Assembly (NCBI GenBank): GCA_963772675.1
Contig: CAVYYF010000012.1
Span: 186,001 to 250,000 of the forward strand
DNA from: JAKAGZ01 sp963772675
Lineage (GTDB): Bacteria; Bacteroidota; Ignavibacteria; Ignavibacteriales; Ignavibacteriaceae
DNA length: 64,000 bases
Direction of reading: 5' to 3'
In this document: in pieces, positions 28,014 through 35,536 of the stretch
Numbering within the stretch: the stretch's first letter is position 1
Layout of the letters: each line of letters begins with the position of its first letter
Position numbers and translations under genes: made by a program
The notes under the pieces: generated by a model
Told to the model about the DNA's origin: nothing
What the model saw: only the letters and a program-made list of their open reading frames with translations
Databases searched by the model: none

Positions 28014-29180
28014 ATGGTAAAATTTGCCAAAATTACATTGTTTGTTTTCCTTTCAATAGTTAGCCTTAGTTTCGCACAAAAAGAAAAAAAAGATGGGGCA
28101 AAAGATTCCTTAAATTCTTCCACTTTCAGTGGACTGAAACTCAGAAATATTGGGCCGGCATTTAATTCTGGCAGGATTGCTGATTTCGCTGTTAATCCGA
28201 ATGATCATAGTGAGTATTATGTTGCAACAGCAAGCAGCGGTATCTGGAAGACAAATAACTCAGGCACGACCTTCAAACCTATCTTTGATAAGTATGGTGC
28301 ATATTCAATCGGTTGCATAACAATCGATCCGAATAACCCATATGTCGTCTGGACCGGCACAGGAGAAAATAATCATCAGAGAGCGCTTGGTTATGGAGAC
28401 GGTGTTTATAAATCAACCGACGCCGGAAAAACCTGGAAGAATATGGGATTAAAAGATTCACGACAAATCGGTGGAATTGTAGTAGACCCAAGAAATTCAA
28501 ATATAGTTTTTGTTGCTGCCGAAGGTTCAGCGTGGGGCCCCGGTGGTGACAGGGGATTATATAAAACAATCGATGGCGGAAAAACCTGGAAGAAGGTTCT
28601 TAATATTAGTAATAACACAGGTGTGAATAACATTGTATTTGACCCGCGCAATCCCGATGTAATGTATGCAACATCCGAGCAAAGAAGGAGACACGTTTTT
28701 ACAAAAATCGGCGGCGGACCTGAATCAAAAGTTTATAAATCAACTGACGGAGGAGAAACGTGGGATAAAATTATGACAGGTCTGCCGAATGTTGATCTTG
28801 GCGGAATGGGCATTGCTGTTTCTCCTGCAAATCCTGACGTAATTTATCTTATAGTAGAAGCTGCGGAAGCTAAGGGCGGATTTTTCAGATCCACAAACCG
28901 TGGTGCAAGCTGGGAAAAAATGAGCGATCACACTTCCTCAGGTCAGTATTTTAATGAAATTTATTGTGATCCGAAAAATGTAGATAAAGTCTATTCTACT
29001 GAAACTGTTTCACAGGTAACTCTTGATGGCGGAAAAACCTGGAAGCCTGTTGGCAATAATGCACGTCACGTTGACGATCACGCGATGTGGATTGATCCTG
29101 ATTTTACGGATCATTTTTTAATTGGCGGTGACGGCGGAGTTTATGAAACTTTTGATGGAGGGAAAAACTATCTATTTTAA
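28014..29180 (+). CDS. Exported VPS10/BNR-repeat protein, N-terminal part (frameshifted)
   Basis: First part of a long beta-propeller protein, with a signal peptide (MVKFAKITLFVFLSIVSLSFAQ). It shows repeated sortilin/BNR units: YKSTDAGKTWKNMGL, YKTIDGGKTWKKVL, YKSTDGGETWDKIM, FRSTNRGASWEKM and LDGGKTWKPVG. Such proteins are called glycosyl hydrolases or VPS10 domain proteins in Bacteroidota. The frame ends at GGKNYLF, exactly where the next frame continues FKDNLPITQFYRVV; an extra T in the TTTT at 29172-29175 is the simplest cause. The intact gene would be 28014-31287, about 1,090 residues. Confidence 0.85.
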   Translation: MVKFAKITLFVFLSIVSLSFAQKEKKDGAKDSLNSSTFSGLKLRNIGPAFNSGRIADFAVNPNDHSEYYVATASSGIWKTNNSGTTFKPIFDKYGAYSIGCITIDPNNPYVVWTGTGENNHQRALGYGDGVYKSTDAGKTWKNMGLKDSRQIGGIVVDPRNSNIVFVAAEGSAWGPGGDRGLYKTIDGGKTWKKVLNISNNTGVNNIVFDPRNPDVMYATSEQRRRHVFTKIGGGPESKVYKSTDGGETWDKIMTGLPNVDLGGMGIAVSPANPDVIYLIVEAAEAKGGFFRSTNRGASWEKMSDHTSSGQYFNEIYCDPKNVDKVYSTETVSQVTLDGGKTWKPVGNNARHVDDHAMWIDPDFTDHFLIGGDGGVYETFDGGKNYLF

Positions 29181-31287
29181 AGATAATTTACCGATCACCC
29201 AGTTTTACAGAGTTGTTACAGATAATACGAAACCCTTCTATTATGTTTATGGCGGTACGCAGGATAATAACAGTATGGGTGGACCTTCTGCAACATTAAG
29301 CAGAGATGGAATTGTAAACAGTGACTGGTTTGTTACAAACGGCGGCGACGGTTTCTGGAGTGCAGTCGATCCGGAAAATCCGGATATTGTTTATGCTGAA
29401 GCGCAATATGGAAATATGGTTCGCTATGATCGTGCAAGTGGCGAAGCTGTTGACATCAGACCTGAACCGGTAAAAGATGAACTAACATTTAAATGGAACT
29501 GGGACACACCTTTGTTTGTAAGTCCTCATAATCATAAAAGATTATATACTGCTGCGAATAAAGTTTTCCGAAGCGATGACAGGGGAGACAGTTGGAAAGA
29601 AATAAGTGGTGATCTAACAACGGGAACAGACCGAAATTCCTGGAAAGTTATGGGGAAATACTGGAGTATCGATGCGGTTGCAAAAGATAAATCGACATCA
29701 CTTTGGGGGACTATTGTTTCGTTAGTTGAATCTCCTGTAAAAGAAAATTTATTGTATGCCGGAACAGATGACGGACTTATCCAGGTTTCCGAGGATGCAA
29801 AAACCTGGAGAAAGATTTCTGAATTTCCCGGAGTACCTCAATATACATACGTAAGTGATATTGAACCCTCAAAGTTTGATGAGAATATTGTTTTCGCTTC
29901 TTTTGATAATACTAAACGTGATGATTTCACTCCTTATCTTTTAAAGAGTACAGATAAAGGAAAATCCTGGATGTCAATTTCTGCAAATCTTCCAAAAGAC
30001 GGTTCAGTACATACTATCGAACAGGATTTCAAAGATCCTGATTTACTGTTTGCCGGAACAGAATTCGGAGTTTTCTTTTCAATTGATGGAGGAAAGGACT
30101 GGATACAATTGAAAAGCGGAATGCCTACAATTTCAGTAAAAGATATTGCAATTCAAAAGAGAGAAAATGATCTCGTGCTTGCAACCTTTGGCAGAGGTTT
30201 TTATATACTGGATAATTTCGAACCATTGAGGGAAGTGAATAAAGAACTTCTCAATAAAGAATCTTATTTATTTCCTGTAAAGGATGCACTGCTGTACGTG
30301 CAAAAATCAGGTAGATATGGAGTAGGCTCAACATATTTCAAAGCGCCAAACCCGGATTATGGTGCTGTCTTCACTTATTATATTAAAGATGTTCCTAAAA
30401 CTTTGAAAGCTATCAGGCATGAAAAAGAAAAAAAATTATTTAAAGAAGGTAAACCGATTCCGCAACCCACTGACGAGCAACTCCGTGCTGAAAAAGAAGA
30501 AGTTGCACCTTACCTTGTTTTTGAAATTACCGATTCATCCGGAAATGTAATCAGAAAATTTACTAAAGCGGCAGGAAAGGGAATACAAAGAGCAGACTGG
30601 GATCTTCGTTTTGAGAGTACAAACCCTGTTAAAGCGAATAAAAATAAATTTAATCCTCTTGCAAAAGAAAACAGCAGTACACTTGTAATGCCGGGAACTT
30701 ATAAAGTTACAATCGCGATGGTAACAAGAGATGGTATAAAACAAATAGGTGAGCCGGTAAACTTTAAAGTAAATTCGTTAAATAACACTACGCTTCCTGC
30801 ACCGCAGCGCGATAAGCTTGTTGCATTCCAGGAAAAAGCAAATCAGATGGTTCGAACTGTTAGAGGGACTTATAGTTTCCTGAATGATATGATTGACAAA
30901 GTTGCTGATATTAAACAAGCTTTAATAAATACACCTGAAGCTCCGAATGAATTGATGGTAAAAGCAGATAGTCTATCTGTTCAGCTTCAGAACATATGGT
31001 TGAAGTTCAGCCGGGATGCTGATCATCCGAGTGTAGAGGAAACACCGCCTTCTCCTGTTACATTTAACGAAAGACTAGGTACGCTTGCTTATACTCACTG
31101 GCGTTCAACCTCTGAAATAACACAAAAGGAAAAGGACGCTTACAATATACTCGTTGAAGAATTTCCTCCTGTGCTAAATCAAATTAAGGAACTTTATAAC
31201 GTGGACTTGAAGGGGTTGGAAGCAGAGCTTGAGAAATATAATGCCCCATGGACACCGGGTAGAATTCCTGATTGGAAATTAAAATAA
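29122..31287 (+). CDS. Exported VPS10/BNR-repeat protein, C-terminal part (frameshifted)
   Basis: Second part of the protein beginning at 28014. Only sequence after about 29175 is genuine in this frame. It carries further propeller blades (FRSDDRGDSWKEISGDLT, KSTDKGKSWMSISANLP, FFSIDGGKDWIQLKSGMPT) and the family's end: RGFYILDNFEPLREV, then a beta-domain and a helical C-terminal part. It is not expected to be exported by itself since it lacks a signal. The product is a large cell-surface or secreted protein, substrate unknown. Confidence 0.85.
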   Translation: MAVTAEFMKLLMEGKTIYFKDNLPITQFYRVVTDNTKPFYYVYGGTQDNNSMGGPSATLSRDGIVNSDWFVTNGGDGFWSAVDPENPDIVYAEAQYGNMVRYDRASGEAVDIRPEPVKDELTFKWNWDTPLFVSPHNHKRLYTAANKVFRSDDRGDSWKEISGDLTTGTDRNSWKVMGKYWSIDAVAKDKSTSLWGTIVSLVESPVKENLLYAGTDDGLIQVSEDAKTWRKISEFPGVPQYTYVSDIEPSKFDENIVFASFDNTKRDDFTPYLLKSTDKGKSWMSISANLPKDGSVHTIEQDFKDPDLLFAGTEFGVFFSIDGGKDWIQLKSGMPTISVKDIAIQKRENDLVLATFGRGFYILDNFEPLREVNKELLNKESYLFPVKDALLYVQKSGRYGVGSTYFKAPNPDYGAVFTYYIKDVPKTLKAIRHEKEKKLFKEGKPIPQPTDEQLRAEKEEVAPYLVFEITDSSGNVIRKFTKAAGKGIQRADWDLRFESTNPVKANKNKFNPLAKENSSTLVMPGTYKVTIAMVTRDGIKQIGEPVNFKVNSLNNTTLPAPQRDKLVAFQEKANQMVRTVRGTYSFLNDMIDKVADIKQALINTPEAPNELMVKADSLSVQLQNIWLKFSRDADHPSVEETPPSPVTFNERLGTLAYTHWRSTSEITQKEKDAYNILVEEFPPVLNQIKELYNVDLKGLEAELEKYNAPWTPGRIPDWKLK

Positions 31288-31294
31288 ATTTCTT

Positions 31295-31322
31295 GTAGAG
31301 ACGCATCGCGATGCGTCTCTAC
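31295..31322. repeat. Palindromic interspersed repeat, copy 2 (perfect 28 bp)
   Basis: GTAGAGACGCATCG (31295-31308) is followed directly by its exact complement CGATGCGTCTCTAC (31309-31322), so the 28-base sequence is its own reverse complement. The ends match the imperfect copy at 15638-15665. It is 7 bases past the VPS10-type stop and precedes the convergent gene 31332-31781, so it may be used as a bidirectional terminator hairpin. Confidence 0.85.
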
Positions 31323-31331
31323 TTTAATTTT

Positions 31332-31781
31332 TTATTTCTTTGAACCTTCTTCCCAGTCAGTCAAGATGGAGTTCTTGAAAAAATAAGTGATGTCACCGTA
31401 ATATAATTGTGTAAATACTCCCCAGGGATGTTTGTCGGTGTGGCTTTTATCCGGCTTGCCCCATTCGGCTTCTAGCATTTCAATCGTCATTCCTTTCCAG
31501 ACTCTTCCTAACTCAATACGTGTAGCTATTTCTTTCCCATATTTTTTAGCATAGAGTTCCTTTTTAAGATCTGCTAATTCGTCCTGGTTTAGGTTTAATC
31601 TTTTATCAAGAGCCGATAGATAAGCCGTTAAACTATCAACTTCAGATTTCAGTTTTGTGTTTTGTGTAGTAAGAGATTTTTTAAGCGTCAACAGACTGTC
31701 TTTTTCGCTCTGGTGATTTTGGGAATAGAGCGGTATGGATATAATAAGTAAAAATAATAACGTAAAAAATTTCTTTGTCAT
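31332..31781 (-). CDS. Exported coiled-coil protein with BamE/SmpA-like end
   Basis: A 149-residue protein: signal MTKKFFTLLFLLIISIPLYSQ, a helical coiled-coil region (EKDSLLTLKKSLTTQNTKLKSEVDSLTAYLSALDKRL, about residues 25-65), and a small C-terminal domain like SmpA/OmlA (BamE): LGRVWKGMTIEMLEAEWGKPD, then FTQLYYGDITYFFKNSILTDWEEGS. Domains of this type occur in outer-membrane assembly proteins and inhibitors; no function can be assigned here. Convergent with the VPS10-type gene across the palindrome. Confidence 0.65.
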   Translation of the reverse strand: MTKKFFTLLFLLIISIPLYSQNHQSEKDSLLTLKKSLTTQNTKLKSEVDSLTAYLSALDKRLNLNQDELADLKKELYAKKYGKEIATRIELGRVWKGMTIEMLEAEWGKPDKSHTDKHPWGVFTQLYYGDITYFFKNSILTDWEEGSKK

Positions 31782-31921
31782 CAGATATAAATGTTTTATT
31801 GGAAAATTTGGAATTCAATAATAAAAGAAATTTGTGGGTATTACAAATTTCTTAGGCGAAGAGATACCATTCTGTTTTTGATATTTAAGAAAAGAGGCTG
31901 CCAGAGTATAACTGATAAAGA

Positions 31922-33271
31922 CTAATTGCTGGTCTGGACCAACTCATCGTCCAACACAACATTATATCTTCCTTCTTCTGGTCCATTTTCTAGTCTCAGC
32001 ACACCTCTTGGACAAACGGCCGCACAAACACCGCATCCTACGCAGGAAGATCGGATAATGTTTTGTTTCCTTTGGGCATAGGCCCTCACATCAATTCCCA
32101 TTTCACAATAGGTTGAACAATTCCCGCAGGAGATACACTGTCCACCATTAGTAGTAATCCTAAATTTAGATTTAAATCTTTGGAAAAATCCCAATGTGGC
32201 TGCTAATGGGCAGCCAAATCTGCACCAGATCCTGCTTCCCATTAGGGGGTAAAATCCTACGCCGACTATTCCGGAAAAAACTGCTCCAATCAGGAATCCA
32301 TAAACTGATGAAAATGTTTGTGAAAGACTCCCGAGTATTTTTCCGTCACTTGCGGAATTTATCCAGAGCAGGGCAGTAGTAACTACCACAAATACCAGTA
32401 CAGAATGAATTGACCATCTTTCAATCTTCCAGGATTTTAATGATTTATCTGAAAGATGACGGAAAGGATCACCAGCGGTTTCTGCAAGTCCCCCGCAGCC
32501 GCAAACCCATGAGCAGTACCATCTTTTCCCGAAGAAATATGAAAGAACAGGAACTGCGATAAATGTCATCGCGGCACCCCAGAAAACCATGAAGTATCCG
32601 AGTGCTCCTGCAGTATGTGTCAGGTAATGAATATCATTCGGAAATAAGTATTGATATTTTAACGGCCAGAAATAGCTGAAATAATGTTCCGGTTTGTTTA
32701 ACATAATTAGTAATGCAGGTATCAGGTAAGAGAAACTAAGTTGAAAAAACATCACCGACAAAGTTCTGATAATATGATAACGGTTGTGCCGGTACTTTAT
32801 TATCATTTTCAATCCCATAAAAAGAACAGCGAGAGTATAAAATGTGCCGTATAAAAACCATCGATCTGCTTTTTCACCACGAAGGAGATAACTGAGTGGA
32901 TCAACGAGTCTTATCCAGTTTTCGATAAAAGAAGGAAACCAGTAAAGGAAAAAATAAAATGCTGTGATAATTATGCCTGCAATCCAGGCAATCGTTCCCC
33001 TTGAGGTAAAGCTGTTAAAAAATATTTTGTTGTTTTTAATTCCGGCAGGCGCTTCCCAAATTACAGGAAGTGCATAAACAACTGCACCAATTATTGATAA
33101 GCCAAAACTCAGAAATAAAAACAGGTTCGGCATTATCATTGCTGTGCCGGTTAAACTAACTAAAAGAAAAATTACTCCAGTGAGAAAAATTCCTAACCCG
33201 GTTTTCTTTATCCATTCTAATTTTGGGCCATTTTTGTAAATCTTAAAGGGTTCAATTTGAATTGGTGTCAT
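31922..33271 (-). CDS. Membrane polyferredoxin with two 4Fe-4S clusters (NapH-like)
   Basis: A 449-residue membrane iron-sulfur protein. Several hydrophobic segments (GIFLTGVIFLLVSLTGTAM, IAWIAGIIITAFYFFLYW, TLAVLFMGLKMII and others) form an estimated six to eight membrane spans. WYCSWVCGCGG and WCRFGCPLAA are the paired-cysteine motifs of the NapH/CcoG type, followed by two ferredoxin motifs CISCGNCSTYC (near residue 376) and CVGCGVCAAVCP (near 410). It likely passes electrons across or into the membrane. Its start overlaps the stop of the upstream flavoprotein gene by 4 bases (ATGA), so the two are translationally coupled. Confidence 0.85.
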   Translation of the reverse strand: MTPIQIEPFKIYKNGPKLEWIKKTGLGIFLTGVIFLLVSLTGTAMIMPNLFLFLSFGLSIIGAVVYALPVIWEAPAGIKNNKIFFNSFTSRGTIAWIAGIIITAFYFFLYWFPSFIENWIRLVDPLSYLLRGEKADRWFLYGTFYTLAVLFMGLKMIIKYRHNRYHIIRTLSVMFFQLSFSYLIPALLIMLNKPEHYFSYFWPLKYQYLFPNDIHYLTHTAGALGYFMVFWGAAMTFIAVPVLSYFFGKRWYCSWVCGCGGLAETAGDPFRHLSDKSLKSWKIERWSIHSVLVFVVVTTALLWINSASDGKILGSLSQTFSSVYGFLIGAVFSGIVGVGFYPLMGSRIWCRFGCPLAATLGFFQRFKSKFRITTNGGQCISCGNCSTYCEMGIDVRAYAQRKQNIIRSSCVGCGVCAAVCPRGVLRLENGPEEGRYNVVLDDELVQTSN

Positions 33272-34611
33272 ATCAATTCCTTGCTCAGTAAGTTTTTCAA
33301 GCCTCTTTTTGATTTTAATTTCAAATTAGCTGCCGGATTTTGTCTATTAAATTCTTCGGCAATTTCTTCTTCGTGCTTCTCAAAAAATTCCGGATCAAAA
33401 TTTGCTTGCGGTAAATGTTCAAGAACAAATTCGATTGTCTTTTTATTATTTATCCATTTTTCAAAAAGTTCATGCCTGTAACGAATTCCGTAGGTATTCA
33501 TTCCAACAAGTGAGTGATCATCATTTTTGTAAACAAAACGGACAGCTTTTTTACCCGATTTATGTTCCCAGTAAAAATTTGTTTCGCCTTCACGCGGTTT
33601 TGCTGAAACGAATCCGTAAGTCTGGTATTCTATATCTAGAAATTTTGCCGAGTTAAACCAGACACCTCTTTCATATTTGGTCCTTTTGCCACAGATAGTT
33701 TGAGCGATTGCCTCGCCGTGCATTCTTCCAGTGTACCATAACTGTTCAAACCGGAATCTGCCGGGTTCTCTTTCCTTAAATTCAACGCAGTCGCCGGCTG
33801 CATAAACATCAGGAATATTAGTTTCAAGATAATCGTTTACGAGAACACCTCGGCCGGTTTCCACTTTCGAACTTTTTACCATTTCAATATTTGGATGAAC
33901 TCCTGGCGTTAATCCAACTAGCTGACATTCTATTTCTTCATCCTTATCTGTTATAATGGATTTTACACGGCCGTTTTCACCGGCTTTAATTTCCTTTAAT
34001 TGTACTCCGAAATTGAGATCAAAACCATGTTCAATTATATGACGTGAAATTAAAATTGAATCTTCTTTTGGAAGAATGTTGCTCCAGTATAAATCTTCTC
34101 TTACTAAAAAAGTAACATGAATTTTTCTTGAATGAAGCATCTCAGCAAGTTCGATCCCAATCAGTCCGCCGCCGACAATTACAGCGTGTGAAATATTTTT
34201 TGTATTTTCTTCAAGGAGTTCAACATCCTGCCAGCTGTACAAACCCTGAACTCCCGGAAGATCCTGCCCCGGCCATCCGAATTTATTTGTTTTAGATCCT
34301 GTTGAAATTACCAGCTTATCATAGATGATTGAAGAACCATTATTTAATTGCAGAGTTTTGTTATCTGTATCAATTGAATTTACGTGGGCATAAATAAGCT
34401 CGATATTATTTTTCGTCCAGAACCAATCTTCGTAAGGCTTAATCTCTTTGAATCGCATATGTCCCATATAAGCATACATCAGGGCGGTACGTGAAAAGAA
34501 ATATTTTGTCTCACTGGAAATAATGGTGATTTTCATATCACTCATTTTACGTACATGGCGGGCAGTTGTTACTCCTGCAATTCCATTACCTATTATTACG
34601 AGATGCTGCAT
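33268..34611 (-). CDS. FAD/NAD(P)-dependent oxidoreductase
   Basis: A 447-residue pyridine-nucleotide-disulfide oxidoreductase. The FAD-binding GxGxxG is near the start (IGNGIAGVTTARHVRK), the NAD(P)-binding loop is VIVGGGLIGIELAEML near residue 145, and the second FAD site is IPDVYAAGDCVEF near residue 260. No CxxxxC redox pair is seen, which fits ferredoxin or rubredoxin reductase-type flavoproteins. It is coupled to the polyferredoxin gene, suggesting electron transfer from NAD(P)H to that membrane protein; the direction is inference. Confidence 0.88.
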   Translation of the reverse strand: MQHLVIIGNGIAGVTTARHVRKMSDMKITIISSETKYFFSRTALMYAYMGHMRFKEIKPYEDWFWTKNNIELIYAHVNSIDTDNKTLQLNNGSSIIYDKLVISTGSKTNKFGWPGQDLPGVQGLYSWQDVELLEENTKNISHAVIVGGGLIGIELAEMLHSRKIHVTFLVREDLYWSNILPKEDSILISRHIIEHGFDLNFGVQLKEIKAGENGRVKSIITDKDEEIECQLVGLTPGVHPNIEMVKSSKVETGRGVLVNDYLETNIPDVYAAGDCVEFKEREPGRFRFEQLWYTGRMHGEAIAQTICGKRTKYERGVWFNSAKFLDIEYQTYGFVSAKPREGETNFYWEHKSGKKAVRFVYKNDDHSLVGMNTYGIRYRHELFEKWINNKKTIEFVLEHLPQANFDPEFFEKHEEEIAEEFNRQNPAANLKLKSKRGLKNLLSKELI

Positions 34612-34824
34612 AATATAAATTCCTCAGATTCTTAAATTTATTATAACACAACCGCTTAACAAAAAATGGCGGTCAACTTACATTTCGACATTTAATAAAC
34701 ATAAGAATTATCACAAAATTATTTCAATAAAGTAAAAACTATATCACATAAGGGCTATGCGATTTTTTAATTCAGGACAAATAGATATTAATTTAGACTG
34801 AAGTTTATTTATAACTTTTTGTAC

Positions 34825-35055
34825 TCAGGTTTTATCTTCATTTCTGGCAGACACCCCAAAGATATTGAAATCAACATTTTTAAGCCTTTCAATTGCGTCT
34901 TTAAGTTGATCATTCCGAATAAAAAATCGTGCTGGCTGGATCAATGGATCAATTTGGGCAAAGTTTTGCCCCGCTATATAATAATCAAACCCGCCGTCAT
35001 CGAGTATTGAAATTGCCAAAGCAATATCTCCCTGATTCATTGAGTTAAAAAGCAA
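34825..35055 (-). CDS. DUF2007-type domain (C-terminal part of a frameshifted gene)
   Basis: The sequence FNSMNQGDIALAISILDDGGFDYYIAGQNF and then FFIRNDQLKDAIERLKNVD matches the DUF2007 fold, a small regulatory-type domain of unknown ligand. The frame is open further upstream, reading PPTFDPAEEFSLLFN, which continues in the zinc-ribbon gene's protein if one base is changed near 35080-35095. It is therefore most likely the second half of one protein starting at 35369. The TTG at 35053-35055 may be a minor start. Confidence 0.65.
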   Translation of the reverse strand: MLFNSMNQGDIALAISILDDGGFDYYIAGQNFAQIDPLIQPARFFIRNDQLKDAIERLKNVDFNIFGVSARNEDKT

Positions 35056-35369
35056 AGAGAATTCTTCCGCTGGATCAAAAGTAGGTGGCTTAGTGGTAAA
35101 ATCAATAAAGCTTCACATTTTGGGCAATGGACTTTTCCTGTTTCTCTAGCTTTCTCAGAAAGTTTAAATTCTTTTTTGCAGTTTGGACAGGTCTGGAGAG
35201 GCTCTAATTTTTTACCTGGTAATTCTTTTTTTAATAACGCCTGGCATGCTGGCTTTTTACAATAATAATATTCATTACCTGCTGAAAGGCAATCCTGGCA
35301 ATAATGTTCACCACAATTATGGCAAATTGAAAAAGCTTTTCTTTCAGGATGATTTACACAGATATTCAT
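35037..35369 (-). CDS. Zinc-binding protein (B-box-like and zinc ribbon), probable N-terminal part
   Basis: A 110-residue frame rich in cysteine pairs: CVNHPERKAFSICHNCGEHYCQDCL near residues 4-28, YYCKKPAC near 35-42, and a zinc-ribbon pair CPNC and CPKC at about 61-85. The end ILPLSHLLLIQRKNSLCFLTQ is not like the rest and overlaps the DUF2007 frame by 19 bases, which suggests a frame break close to 35085. The combined product would be about 180 residues with zinc ribbon and DUF2007 domains. Role unknown. Confidence 0.65.
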   Translation of the reverse strand: MNICVNHPERKAFSICHNCGEHYCQDCLSAGNEYYYCKKPACQALLKKELPGKKLEPLQTCPNCKKEFKLSEKARETGKVHCPKCEALLILPLSHLLLIQRKNSLCFLTQ

Positions 35370-35536
35370 TGATTTCTCCCGTTTTTAGGTATTCCTTTAA
35401 TTATATCCAATTTAATCTTAAAATAAATGTCTTTCAATTGAATAATTAGAGGTAAAGTTTTTTAATTTTCTTGAACAGCAATGTGTAAACCTATAATTTA
35501 GTCCAAGCCTAAGATTTAATTATTTTAACCATATCA

